Origin: Leishmania donovani
Taxonomy: Eukaryota > Euglenozoa > Kinetoplastea > Trypanosomatida > Trypanosomatidae
Reading direction: 5' to 3'
Assembly: GCF_000227135.1 (NCBI RefSeq)
Contig: NC_018261.1
Location: forward strand, 493,263 to 557,262
DNA length: 64,000 bases
This document shows, in pieces, positions 20,469 to 30,848 of this stretch. The position numbers were made by a program, and so were the translations under genes. Below the pieces are notes generated by a model, which worked only from the letters and a program-made list of their open reading frames with translations, had not been told where the DNA came from and searched no databases. How positions within the stretch are numbered: the stretch's first letter is position 1; each line of letters opens with the position of its first letter.

Positions 20469-21266
20469 CTATGCCGGAACGCGGCCAAACTTTTGGCGGT
20501 ACTGATTGAGCTTCTCATCCTTCACACGCACCAGCTCCTCCAGCTTCACAATCTTCTCTGAAAGAATGGCAACCGTCTCGCGCAGCTCTTGTATCGTGTA
20601 GTCCTTCTCACGCAGTACCTGTGTCAAGCTTGCCACCTCATTCACCGATGGCGGCGTCGGCTGCCTTTGTGGCTGTGTTTGCCGTGGAGGTGCCTGCGGG
20701 CCCGCTGAGGAGGACCCCCGAGATGATGCGGTCCTGCCAGCCGGCGCCGCGGGCGATGAGGGCCGCCCGCTTTCACGGTGAGCGGTGGCGGCAGAGGCTC
20801 CGCCATCTCTCGCGTGGCCGCCTTCTCGAGGCTGTGGCTGCGACGGCGACGGGTCCACATAATGCGCATTCTCGTGCGCCTGAATCTCCCCCATCATTAG
20901 CATCTCTTCCCGTCTCGCCTTGATCTGCGCAACCTTCACGCGTAGCGCACGCAGGAAGCGCTCGATGGCGCCGGGCACGGCTGCTACGATGTCTTCCACC
21001 TCCTCTGGGGGAACCTCGAAGTACAGCTTGCGCAGAACCTTAGCATTCAGCGTGTTCCAGTTGTCCAGCTTTTTTGCACGCGACATTGCCGGGACGTAGT
21101 TGTGCAGATCGACTAACTTTGGGAAGAAGAACTTAAGTATCTCTGCCACGGAACAGCCATCGGCGAAGTCGCGGGCGATGTTGCGCTTCTGCCGCGAGAT
21201 TGGAATCTCGTCCACCCACGTGTAGAGCTCATGGAGGTCCTCCTCCGTGAAGGGGACGGACGCCAT
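20469..21266 (-). CDS. SPEF1: SPEF1/CLAMP-like calponin-homology protein
   Basis: A 265-residue protein with an N-terminal CH_2 (calponin-homology) domain like sperm flagellar protein 1. Residues 1-110 contain LHELYTWVDEIPISRQKRNI, RDFADGCSVAEILKFFFPKLVDLHNYVPA and KLDNWNTLNAKVL, nearly word for word the SPEF1 core. A Pro/Ser-rich linker (~140-205) leads to a C-terminal coiled coil (~210-258) with VASLTQVLREKDYTI and IVKLEELVRVKDEKL. SPEF1 binds and bundles microtubules in cilia (central apparatus) and cortical arrays. In trypanosomes the homologue associates with flagellum-linked microtubules (recollection). Length is close to the human protein (236). The ATG at 21266 is the first in frame and the homology begins immediately, so the start is secure. 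Confidence 0.93.
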   Translation of the reverse strand: MASVPFTEEDLHELYTWVDEIPISRQKRNIARDFADGCSVAEILKFFFPKLVDLHNYVPAMSRAKKLDNWNTLNAKVLRKLYFEVPPEEVEDIVAAVPGAIERFLRALRVKVAQIKARREEMLMMGEIQAHENAHYVDPSPSQPQPREGGHARDGGASAATAHRESGRPSSPAAPAGRTASSRGSSSAGPQAPPRQTQPQRQPTPPSVNEVASLTQVLREKDYTIQELRETVAILSEKIVKLEELVRVKDEKLNQYRQKFGRVPA

Positions 21267-22400
21267 GGTGAGAGTATTGAAACGTCCGAGGTGATATTAC
21301 GTGTGGTGGTGACTGGTAGCAGTGTGCCGTGTTTGCGTGCGTTAAAGGCGAGTCGTTGGCCTTGCTGACGAGATCGTAGAGACCGGAACAGAACAATACG
21401 AACGATCTGCGCGATCGTTGAGGCGTTCGTTTGTCCCTTTCTTGAAGTATCGACTTCACACCTGCAGGGGTGATGACAGATTCGAATGGGGTGAAGGCCG
21501 CGAGGCACGGGGTGAGAAGGACCTACAGAAAATGTCAAGGCAATGTAAACCTAACACGAAATAAAATATGGCACGACATCGAGCGTCTCCTCATATGGGG
21601 ACTTTGCAGGACTGCACGCGAGCGTGGGCCATGTGAGAGAGGGGGGCCGTTCCCTTTTATCCCTCCCTCGATCTCCATCGCGTTGCTGTTGCCACCAAGG
21701 TGCATCAGTACGTCTTCCTCTTTCTCTGTGCGCGCACATCGACGGGATCCCATGAGCAATTCTGTAGTTTTTGTATGTCTAAGTGCTGAGTGAAGGAGGG
21801 GGAAGGGGGCCGCGCGTACGGTGGCATTCCTCGTTCTGGGCGAAAATGCCGGGAACCTCTCCCGCCCCTCTAACTCACCGCACCTGTCGGGAGGGGAGGG
21901 GAGGGGGCACAAGCGCATCCACAATCAACAAAGAGGAAGCCGGAAGAAAAAGAAAAAAAGGTGGGGGGAGGCCGAGTCGAGCCCAGCCCAGCCCTTCCTC
22001 CCCTCCCCGCGCGCAGCAGCAGTAACGAGAGAAAGACAGCGCAGAAGTGTAAGTCCAACAGAGAAAAGAGAGACAGCGAAGACACACACAGCTACGCGAC
22101 CCAACGCATATAAAGGTACGCATTCTATCGAAAGTGGGCAGCACTTCTAATTCGTGCGGCGCGGTCAGATGGGCGAGAAGATCGAGCAGCAACAAAAAAA
22201 CGCGGCGAGGGGGGAGGGAGTAGGGAGGAGTGCCCACAAAGATGCTCGACTACAATAGCTCTGGTGATGATGCATCTCGGAGGAAAGGAGCGGATAAACA
22301 TACTGATGCCCAGCCCTTCACCGGCGCATCGAACAGGCGGGCACAGTCAGGCGGCACAGCCAGTACTTGCACCGTCTTCTTCGCCGCAGCGCCAGCCGTC
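21267..22400. other. Spacer, no gene seen
   Basis: About 1.1 kb between the SPEF1 start and the stop of the 2551-residue protein. G-rich and purine-rich blocks (21880-21975) would be polypyrimidine on the coding strand. No gene or known element. Confidence 0.5.
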
Positions 22401-25400
22401 TCACGCCGAGTTCCTGTACTGCTGCAGTGAGCTGATGATTTCTCTTACCCCCTGCACAAAGTCCTCCGCTGTCTGTGCGTCCGTTACGGTGTGCTCTGAC
22501 AGGATGGGAAGCGCACCGGAACGTGGGATGGCAGCAAGCACCGTGTCTGTCGGCGCCGCTGACGGTGGTGTTGAGGCTTGCGGTGGCGAGGGTTGCGGTG
22601 GCGAGGGTGGCGGTGGCAGTGGCGGCACCCGTGTGCCTCGTCTTTGGCACTGACGAGCGCGGCTGAGGTCGTTGGTGTTATCAGGCACATACCCCTCATC
22701 ACCGTCGTTCGGCGGAGTCGATACGAGAAGGTCGTCCACGCTGACGTGCTTCTTTGTCGCAGCGGCGCGGCTCCGTTCGTAGTTGTTGGATAGCCAGGGG
22801 CGGGCCATCGGCGCGTGGTTGGAGGCGGCTGACTGACTGTGATGCCACTCAAAGGCTGAGGTGGTGCCGTACTGCTCACCGCCGCTGCGGTCGTCGGTGC
22901 CGACTTGGACATGGTCGTTGAAGTACTGCCGTATCGGCGCGACGTCGATATCGTCGAACTCACCTGTCTGCCGACGACGGCTTGTGTAGGAGGCAGAGTA
23001 GGTGCCGGAGGCCGGTTGTTCTGAGTTGGGCGAGCCTACCTCAGCACCACTCCCGCGACCACGCTCCCCTGCCGTAGTGGTGCCAGCGTCACTACTGCGT
23101 CGTCGCTGGGCAAGGGACCGGGAGTGATGAGCGTGCGTGTACGGAGAGGACGACGACCTGCTAGTGGCGCCGCGCTCTGCATCTCGAACGTAGTCATTCC
23201 AGCGGGTCGAGGGACGGCTTGGGTTGCTGTAGCTGCGATGCCACACGGAGGGATCCTCGACGGTGGCGGCAGGGCGTGACGCGGGTCTGTAGGCTGGGCG
23301 AAAACCGTCTGCCCATCCCGCTGCTGCCGATGTCACGTGGGGGCGTTGACCGCGCAGTGGCGAGGTGTGAGGGCGCCGAAGATAGCGTTCGTACAAGGTT
23401 TCCGAGTCTGCTTCGGTGCGAGCTGCGGCGCGATGACGTGCATAAGGCGCCTCCGCGTCCTCTTCCTGACCTCCGCGGTAGATGCTGCCGTCCGTGAAGT
23501 AGGGGCACGTCGATGCGAAGGCGGCGCCGTCGGCGCGGGGACTGTAGTCAGAGGCGCCGCGGCGGTAGCGGGAGGCCGCGTCCGAAAGCGACGCTGCGGC
23601 GCCTGCCGCGGCCTCCTCACCATACAAGGCGCGCGAACGCTGGTGCGAGGGCGGTGGCGGCAGAGGCCCCGGCTTTGGCGGAGAGGTTGAGCGGTGATAT
23701 GCTTTCTCCCTCTTCTTTTTCTTCCTGTCTGCGCCGTCGCTGAGCCGCGACCCGGTGGTGGCCGCAGGCGACTTGCTGCGCCGCTTAGCGGCTTTCTTCG
23801 ATGACCTCTTTCTCTTTTCCTTTGAGCTCCGGTTGCGATGGCGGTGGTGCTCGTCCTTCGCCGCAGCCGCCTTTCTTGCTGCCTTTCCGTCTGCCTTGTC
23901 CTTCTTGCGCGTGCTTCGCCTTGACGCGTCTACGGCCGCAGAGGGAGGCGACTTCGTGAACACTGCCGCCTCGCGCAGCAGCCGCAGCCGAGACAGCTGG
24001 AACTCCATCGATGTCGTGAGATTGCTGTCCACGTCGCTGTCATTGTCGATTTCAGCGGCGGCGGCGTCACAGGTCTGACCCGACAGCGAGCGCGTGCAGC
24101 TGCGACTGTGACGACCATGACGCCCATGACCACGCTGCCGCTTCTTCTGCTCGTCGCCGTCGTGCTTTGCCTTCTTGTGCTTATTCGACGTTTTTCGTCT
24201 CCTGCTGCTCGGCGACTGCGATGCTTCCGAGGAGGATGGCGAGGGAGAGTAACGGCTGAAGTGTTTGAGACGCTCGTCTCGTTGATGATTACCGTGGCGC
24301 TTTTCCGCTGCCTTCTCCACCGAGCGCAACGCGCGTGACTCCGCGGCAGCCTCAACGATGGAGAAGAAAGGCGGCGGCGGCAGCGGCGGCGCAGAGCGGG
24401 CACCCACACCGTCGGTAGCGGCGGCGACAGCTGCGTTGGCAGCCGTTCCGTTTCCTACAGCAGAACAAGATCGGCTGCTGCTGCTGCTCGTCTGGTCACT
24501 CTGCTGGGCCTTCTGCTTCGCTTCGCCAAGTGTGGGAGGCGCGGAGAGAGACTCCGTCGACAGAGGCTGTGGAGAAACCCCCACCACCCCAGTGACGTCG
24601 CCAGCCATGTTGATCTTTTCAGCGCTGCTGCTGCTCTTGCACGGCGAGTCGGCTGCCACTGTCGACAGAGTCTCCACATTAAGGGCGTCTGTGAGCTGGT
24701 CGCCATTGCTGTTGGCGCGACGTTCCGGCGAAGCGCGGCAACGTCGACGGCGGCTGTGCTTGCGTGCCGACGTCGAACGTTCCTCTACGCCGTCTCTGCT
24801 CTTGGAGGCTGCACAGCTTTTCGAAACACTGCCTACCGGCATTGCAGATTTGCCCTGCATGGACTTCTTTTCCGAGGGCGCTGAAAACGGGGGAGACCTC
24901 TTTGCTTGCTGCTGCTCAGGCTCTCGCTGCGCCACCAATCGTGGGCTGCCACTGCGTTGCCGCACGTCGCGCTTGATTTCCAAGAAAGACTGGGGCCCAG
25001 ATCGTGGCGGGAGGGCATGCGCGGAGCGCGGCACGTTGGCAACGGCAGCTGAGGCGACAGAACGCCCGTAAAATTCTTCTACCGCAAGAACCTGGCGTGC
25101 CTGTGCTGGCCTGGTTTGTCGCTGCCACTCAGAGGGAGCCTCAGCACCAAGAGCAGCGACGGTAAGGCCTCCGCAGCCACCAGCGCACACTTCGGAAGGG
25201 TTTACGTCAGTGGCGGTGGGGTCCGCGAGGTACAACGGTGGCGACGATGCAGCAGCAGCGGCAGCAGCTGCCGTTGCCACCGCACCAGCCTCGGCCGACG
25301 CAATCAGAAAGCTCTCCATCGCACTCCGCTTCGCCTTGCTCGAGCGCTCACGCAGCGTGGACTGCCAGTCGTGAGATAGCAGTGACACGTTGTCGACAGT

Positions 25401-28400
25401 CAGCGGCGGAACAAAGAGCGGCACACTGTTCGTGGCATCCATCATCGCAGGCGCTACGGTGCCGAGGTCCTGGGCGACCGACCTAGAGCTGGTCGCGGCC
25501 ACGTGCGCTGAGGTTGCCGAAAATAGAGGGGCGTACGCTGCCCTCGATGCCCCGACATTGCCGCCAAAGACCGCGGCCTCACCTCTTCCTATAGCAGCGC
25601 CGCTGCTACTGCCGCTGAGAATACGCGAGTTAGAGTCGGTGAAGGGCTTCGCTGCCGCTGCCGCTGCCGGTGACGTCGCCCGCTTTACAAACGATGCCGG
25701 CGACTCTGTAGCGGAAGCGTCCTCGACGAGCGGCGAGTTCGCTGCGCGCTCTTCGACAGCTAGCACCATCTCTTCGTTGAACACGGCATCCCCAGCTGCA
25801 TTGCACGCTGATGCGAGTGAGGAGGCCGCCACACCAGCGCCGACTGTCGGCACTGACGTGCCAACAGGTTTGCCGGGGTGAGCTGAGTCGCGCGTGCCCT
25901 CGGTCGGCCCAATAGCAGCAGCCCTCTGCACTGGCGTCGCCGCCAAGAGAGGCATCCCACTGCGAGCGCTACCAAAAGCATGACTGACTCCTGTCGCCCG
26001 ATCTGTTTGCGTGCCACTGCTGAACTGCAGCATCAGGGGACGTGAGCGACGCCCAACGCTCGCGCTATCGGTGATTCGGCGCATGGTATGCTCATCCTCG
26101 CCATCGGAGGCGGACCACGAACCGTCGGTGTGCTGAACTGCGTCGATGTTACTGTGCGGGCGATGGGCATACTGCCCTTGCGGCAGCGCACCAAGCTCCG
26201 CTCGCAGCACCAGCCGCGGAAGAAGCGGCACTGACATCGGCGTGATGCCGATGCGCTCCTGCAAAGGTGATGGAAAGAGCGCCGCCACATCCTTTGCCAT
26301 GTCCGCGGCGCCGTAGAACTCGTCGTTTTGCGTTGCGCAACACGGTGCGCCAGGCATAGATGCGCCTGAAAGAGAATGTCGCCGGCGCTCAGCGGTGCTG
26401 TGCGCTACCCTCTCGTGACTATGTCTCCGCCGCGACTTGTGGCGATGCCCGCCGTCGGACCTACGCGCCGACTTCTCGTCGGAGTGACGTGAGACGCTGC
26501 GGGCAGATCGACGCTGGGGCGGCCATGTCGCACATATGCTCGCCGCTGCCGTTTCGCTCACCGCGGCCACGTGAGACCTATGCCTGCGGCCACTGCTCCT
26601 TCTCAGCGCGGCATCACCAGTGTGCGATACGGAATCCTCGCTAGCGCTGCCGCTGCGGCGACGTGGTCGCGCACGATCGTTTGAGGCATTGTTTTGCGAG
26701 TCTGGTGAGCGTGTGCGACTTCGCTGAGACCGCCCCGCCTTCGACGTAGTCGATGGTGAGACAGATGCGCGCGGGCTCACACTTCGAGATGACAGCACTG
26801 ACAGCGCATGCCGGAACCGCATACGATCTTCCACGCTGATCTCGTTTTCACCGGCGTGGTCGTCGCACCCGTCGCGCCTCTGCGAAAGTTCACGCGGCCT
26901 CTGGCCTTGATGTTCAGATGCGCGGCTGAGGCAGCGGGAGGACACGGAGGCACTCCCGCCTCGCTCCACTTTGTCGATCAGCTTCTCCAGAGCCGGAGCG
27001 GCTGCCGCGGCAGGGGTGCCGGAGCTGTGCGCGCGTCGCTGCTGCGGTGACCCTTGCAGCGAGGCGTTCGCTTTCAGTAGAGCTGCAGTGCCCTCCTTGA
27101 AGGGCAGCAGCGACATCTGTACCACAGGATCGTTCTCTGACGGCGCTGAGCCATTCTTCTTTCGGCGCACGACGACAACGAGCTTCTTGCGAAGCACTTT
27201 GTGCCGGTCGGGAGTGTTGGGTGCCAGCGTCGAGGAGGATCTTGGGGAAACAGGGGGCGGTGAACGGCTGCTGGCGCGCGAGGTTGGCGTCGGCTCGTCC
27301 CAGAAAAGCTCATCGGCCGGCACGCCACCACTAGAGAGGAGCGAAGAGGACGCTACAGACGCTTCCAAGGCTACCGCGCCGGGTGTAAGGGCGTGAGCTG
27401 CATCATCATCGTCGCCATCCCCGCTGTGCTGGAGCTGAAGCTGCCGCACGTCGGAAGGAAGCCGTAGTATCGCCCGAGCAGTGAACTGGGTGGATGGCGT
27501 GCCGCATCGTGATTTGGTCTCCGGCGAGTCGTAGCGCATTATTATGTCCCGCAAGCTCACTGACTCGAAGGTGGCTGGCTGCTGCTGCGCCGCAGTTCTA
27601 GACCCCGGGCTCCTGCGGCGCGCGTGGAGCCCAGAGTGCCGCCGGTGCGGTTGCGACTTTCCTGCGTGGGGGCTGTCCCTCGTTGCACCGGCGCTCGGTG
27701 AGTGCCGCTCTACATGCGACGGCAACTCTTGCCGCGCGAGCTCGTGGCGATGTCGACGCTCGAGCAAGAGCGGATCCACGTACACCTGCGGCTCTTCGGC
27801 AACCACTGCCTTTTCGACCTTCCTATCCTCGGATCGCTTCGGTGGTGCCGCCGCCGTCGCAGCTGACAGAGCTGACGGCACCACCTCATGCTGCTGCTGG
27901 TAGTTCTTCGGTTCCCGTCTCGCCCCCTGCGCGGGCGCCGCGGGCACGGAGCCAGACAGGTCGTCTGCCACGCTCTGGCCGGAGCTGTGGTCTGTGATGG
28001 TCGAGGGAGAGTAGCTTGCTTCTCTGCGTGGATGGGAGGCAGCGGCACCTGCGTGGGTGTACGGACCTCGCATTTCCACACCCACTCGCATGCCGCGAGC
28101 GCGGCTGTGCGGTGTCGGTAGGGCTTCTCCAGCCTCTGCTGGCAGGCCGGACCTTGTCTCCGCTCCTCTGGAAGAGCGTCTATGATGGTGATCGTGATCG
28201 CTACTGCCGCGGATCGGCTCGTCTGTGTCGTCTCGCTGTGTCAGCGACGGAGGTGACCGCGGCGTCAACGACTTTTCTCGGCTTCTTGCGCTGCTAGTAC
28301 CATCACGATCCTTGCTCGCGCTTGTGCTAAGTCGATGCGGCGAGGGGTGACCGGTCGGCGGTGCCCCTGCAATTCCCACTGACGCTGTGCAGGCGAGCGC

Positions 28401-30056
28401 GGGTGGCGATGATGAGGTCGGCTGGTAGCTCGATCCTCGATACTCATCTTGATGCGGCTTCAGGGGTGAGGCGTAGCGTACTGGCAAGGAGCCGTCGCTG
28501 CCAGTGAAGTTCGAGTCCATGTCGCTGCTGCAGCGGCTACTGCTGCTGCCCATGTCGGCATCTGGGTCGAGTCTCTCACGCCGGGATCGATGCGCTCGCT
28601 GCGTCTTGCTCACCTCTGTTGGGGGCTCATCTTGGTACGCCTCTGACGGCCAGCGCTGCCGCGGAGGCAGGCGACGCACGACCACAGCGCCGTGGCTGCC
28701 ACCGCTTGCTTCGCTGCGATTATGCGGCTGGGTCAGCACGTCTTCATCGCGTCCGTTGGCCCCCATCGAAGGGCTTTTCGCACGACGCTGATCGCCGCCT
28801 CGTTTGGAACTTTTCAAGAGATGCTGCTCGTCAAGAGCGCAGTGCTGCGGCGCCGCGTCAAGCGTAATCACGTCCCCCTCTTCCTCAGGCGGGGGAGGCG
28901 CGGAGGGGGCTGTCACCGCAGCCGATAATGGCGGCCCGGCCGAAATCGTGTATCCGCTTCCGCTGTCGCGCGGCGGGGAGTGGGTCGGGGAGCGGCTGGA
29001 CAGGCGCGGACGCTCCGGCGAGAGTGACGGGGAGGTCCGCTTTTGCTGTTGCTGCGACGCCGGCACCGGGATCGACGCCCGGTCGCTGTCACCCTCGCCA
29101 TGTTCGTGGCTGTGGTGGTGACCGTCGTGCAAAGAAGGATCGCGGCTGTGTACCTTCCGAGAGTGCCGCGGCGGGGTCGAGGTGGCAGACATCGCCAGCG
29201 TCGCGATGTCGTAGCGCAGCGACGGCTCCGCTGACTCGTAGTCGTCACTGTCGTCCCCGCTTTCTTCATCGCCATCGCGACGGCAGCGGTGCTCGTCCGG
29301 GCGGGGGGGCGAGACTCCCACGAAACTAATTCGGCGGCTGTTCGACCGCGGCGTCCGGCCGCCTCCGGCGCCTGATTGCCTCAAGATAGACCGCGGTGTA
29401 TCGGTGGCGATGGAGCTGCAGACGCTCACTGGGCTGGCTGGTGCGGCGATGGCGCTCATCACGGGTATCGGCGGCACAGCGACCCTGGCTACGCCGGATC
29501 CCGGCATCATGATGGGATAGCGGTGCTGCGGGTGTGTTGTGCCGCTGCCGCTACCGCTGCCCTTACAGGCCTGCGCGCTCTCTTCATCTGCGTAGTCCAT
29601 ATCAATATCTTCCTCTTCTTCCACGATGTTGTACAGGTTTTCCCGCGGCACGGCTGCGGAGGTTTCCGGCGAACTCTGCCGCAGTGGCTTCCCGCACAGC
29701 ACCTCATTCCTCATGCTCGACTTCCACGCATCCGCAGGAGCGCTAGAAGACGGATGCGCCGAGGTGAGTTTCGACGAGGGTGTTGGTTGCTGCGACAGCC
29801 CCGCTCCCATGCCAGTTGCACCACCACCAGAGAAGCTGCTTGAGCTGTGCGAGGCGAGCGGGACACCGTCGTTGTCATATCCCACGTCGATGTGCGGCCG
29901 ATCCATCCGGTCCGACGAGCGGGTTACATTCGCCGAATCGACGTTCGCCAAAACGGCAGGTGTGTGTGTGTTAGAGGACGGCGCCGTGGACGAGTTGCAC
30001 GTAGGGGCAGACTTGTGGCCGCCTAAGCGCGGCAGCCGTGGAGGACTCAAGTTCAT
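22401..30056 (-). CDS. Very large disordered Ser/Arg/Ala-rich protein with candidate PP1-docking motifs
   Basis: A 2551-residue open frame with no recognised globular domain. It is rich in Ser, Arg, Ala, Pro and His, with many RRxS/SP-type sites, Arg-Ser blocks (RRHSHERVAHSTAERRRHSLS), Lys-rich clusters (KEKRKRSSKKAAKRRSKSP) and a polyproline run near the C-terminus. Residues 223-226 (SILR) and 242-245 (RISF, within SRRISFVG) fit the SILK ([GS]IL[RK]) and RVxF docking motifs of protein phosphatase 1, in the order and ~16-residue spacing seen in KNL1-type regulators. The last ~40 residues (TAEDFVQGVREIISSLQQYR) look helical. Basic composition suggests a nuclear or cytoskeletal scaffold, but this is inference. 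An uninterrupted 7.6-kb frame with codon bias like its neighbours argues it is a true gene. The ATG at 30056 is the first in frame. Confidence 0.85.
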   Translation of the reverse strand: MNLSPPRLPRLGGHKSAPTCNSSTAPSSNTHTPAVLANVDSANVTRSSDRMDRPHIDVGYDNDGVPLASHSSSSFSGGGATGMGAGLSQQPTPSSKLTSAHPSSSAPADAWKSSMRNEVLCGKPLRQSSPETSAAVPRENLYNIVEEEEDIDMDYADEESAQACKGSGSGSGTTHPQHRYPIMMPGSGVARVAVPPIPVMSAIAAPASPVSVCSSIATDTPRSILRQSGAGGGRTPRSNSRRISFVGVSPPRPDEHRCRRDGDEESGDDSDDYESAEPSLRYDIATLAMSATSTPPRHSRKVHSRDPSLHDGHHHSHEHGEGDSDRASIPVPASQQQQKRTSPSLSPERPRLSSRSPTHSPPRDSGSGYTISAGPPLSAAVTAPSAPPPPEEEGDVITLDAAPQHCALDEQHLLKSSKRGGDQRRAKSPSMGANGRDEDVLTQPHNRSEASGGSHGAVVVRRLPPRQRWPSEAYQDEPPTEVSKTQRAHRSRRERLDPDADMGSSSSRCSSDMDSNFTGSDGSLPVRYASPLKPHQDEYRGSSYQPTSSSPPALACTASVGIAGAPPTGHPSPHRLSTSASKDRDGTSSARSREKSLTPRSPPSLTQRDDTDEPIRGSSDHDHHHRRSSRGAETRSGLPAEAGEALPTPHSRARGMRVGVEMRGPYTHAGAAASHPRREASYSPSTITDHSSGQSVADDLSGSVPAAPAQGARREPKNYQQQHEVVPSALSAATAAAPPKRSEDRKVEKAVVAEEPQVYVDPLLLERRHRHELARQELPSHVERHSPSAGATRDSPHAGKSQPHRRHSGLHARRRSPGSRTAAQQQPATFESVSLRDIIMRYDSPETKSRCGTPSTQFTARAILRLPSDVRQLQLQHSGDGDDDDAAHALTPGAVALEASVASSSLLSSGGVPADELFWDEPTPTSRASSRSPPPVSPRSSSTLAPNTPDRHKVLRKKLVVVVRRKKNGSAPSENDPVVQMSLLPFKEGTAALLKANASLQGSPQQRRAHSSGTPAAAAAPALEKLIDKVERGGSASVSSRCLSRASEHQGQRPRELSQRRDGCDDHAGENEISVEDRMRFRHALSVLSSRSVSPRASVSPSTTSKAGRSQRSRTRSPDSQNNASNDRARPRRRSGSASEDSVSHTGDAALRRSSGRRHRSHVAAVSETAAASICATWPPQRRSARSVSRHSDEKSARRSDGGHRHKSRRRHSHERVAHSTAERRRHSLSGASMPGAPCCATQNDEFYGAADMAKDVAALFPSPLQERIGITPMSVPLLPRLVLRAELGALPQGQYAHRPHSNIDAVQHTDGSWSASDGEDEHTMRRITDSASVGRRSRPLMLQFSSGTQTDRATGVSHAFGSARSGMPLLAATPVQRAAAIGPTEGTRDSAHPGKPVGTSVPTVGAGVAASSLASACNAAGDAVFNEEMVLAVEERAANSPLVEDASATESPASFVKRATSPAAAAAAKPFTDSNSRILSGSSSGAAIGRGEAAVFGGNVGASRAAYAPLFSATSAHVAATSSRSVAQDLGTVAPAMMDATNSVPLFVPPLTVDNVSLLSHDWQSTLRERSSKAKRSAMESFLIASAEAGAVATAAAAAAAASSPPLYLADPTATDVNPSEVCAGGCGGLTVAALGAEAPSEWQRQTRPAQARQVLAVEEFYGRSVASAAVANVPRSAHALPPRSGPQSFLEIKRDVRQRSGSPRLVAQREPEQQQAKRSPPFSAPSEKKSMQGKSAMPVGSVSKSCAASKSRDGVEERSTSARKHSRRRRCRASPERRANSNGDQLTDALNVETLSTVAADSPCKSSSSAEKINMAGDVTGVVGVSPQPLSTESLSAPPTLGEAKQKAQQSDQTSSSSSRSCSAVGNGTAANAAVAAATDGVGARSAPPLPPPPFFSIVEAAAESRALRSVEKAAEKRHGNHQRDERLKHFSRYSPSPSSSEASQSPSSRRRKTSNKHKKAKHDGDEQKKRQRGHGRHGRHSRSCTRSLSGQTCDAAAAEIDNDSDVDSNLTTSMEFQLSRLRLLREAAVFTKSPPSAAVDASRRSTRKKDKADGKAARKAAAAKDEHHRHRNRSSKEKRKRSSKKAAKRRSKSPAATTGSRLSDGADRKKKKREKAYHRSTSPPKPGPLPPPPSHQRSRALYGEEAAAGAAASLSDAASRYRRGASDYSPRADGAAFASTCPYFTDGSIYRGGQEEDAEAPYARHRAAARTEADSETLYERYLRRPHTSPLRGQRPHVTSAAAGWADGFRPAYRPASRPAATVEDPSVWHRSYSNPSRPSTRWNDYVRDAERGATSRSSSSPYTHAHHSRSLAQRRRSSDAGTTTAGERGRGSGAEVGSPNSEQPASGTYSASYTSRRRQTGEFDDIDVAPIRQYFNDHVQVGTDDRSGGEQYGTTSAFEWHHSQSAASNHAPMARPWLSNNYERSRAAATKKHVSVDDLLVSTPPNDGDEGYVPDNTNDLSRARQCQRRGTRVPPLPPPPSPPQPSPPQASTPPSAAPTDTVLAAIPRSGALPILSEHTVTDAQTAEDFVQGVREIISSLQQYRNSA

Positions 30057-30848
30057 GAGTGCCAGCGTGTACCTCTTTCCTCGTGGTTACTTCCTCCCTT
30101 CGCCTGTGATGAGCGAAAGGCAGGGTGCGCAAGCAAAAGAAAAAAATCGAAAGCCAATAGCCGCGGACGCACAAGGTCGGGGTCGGGGGGGGGGGCGACA
30201 GAGTTGTGTATGCGCAGGTGGGGCCCTGTGAGATGTAGAAATAACGCTACAAAAGCGGTAAGAAGCGCAAGGGAAATGACAAGCAAAAGAAAATAGAGAT
30301 GAGTGTTTGCTGCGAACGACTACCCCAATCGTGGGCATGTGTGGGCTATTAGGAAGAGAGGGGGAGGAGGAACGTGCGGCAGGCAGAGGCTGACGACTCG
30401 GTTCGGGAAGATACATGAGAAGTCCACACGCGCAAACAACTAAGCAAACAATCGTTGCAAAAGAAAAGCGGAAGAAGAGAGTAAGGTAAGTGGAGGAAGA
30501 GGGTGGGTGTGAGCTGAAACGCAAAGGCGTGTAAAGACATCTCAAAGCCGACACGACTCGTGTACACGGCCGGTGGCGATCACCGCTCGACTACCGCGCT
30601 CTTTTTGCCTTCCTAGCTTCATTACAGATGTAGAACAAAGGAAAACACACACATATGTGTATATCTTCGTTTCGTTGAGAGGGCAGCAACAAAGGGTTGT
30701 GAGATGCTCTCACAGTATGGGCGGCAAGGAGGGAGGCGAGCTCAGATGCGCAGAGGTGCTTCTCGGCGTACAGACGCACATACATCACGGGCGCAATTAT
30801 GAGGGAAGTCGAGCTCTACGGTCTCCCTCTCTCTCGGCCTGCTCGAGC
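30057..30848. other. Spacer, no gene seen
   Basis: Short intergenic region between the 2551-residue gene start and the Dus4 stop codon. It has a G10 run near 30185-30194 and purine-rich tracts suitable as coding-strand polypyrimidine. No gene recognised. Confidence 0.5.
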
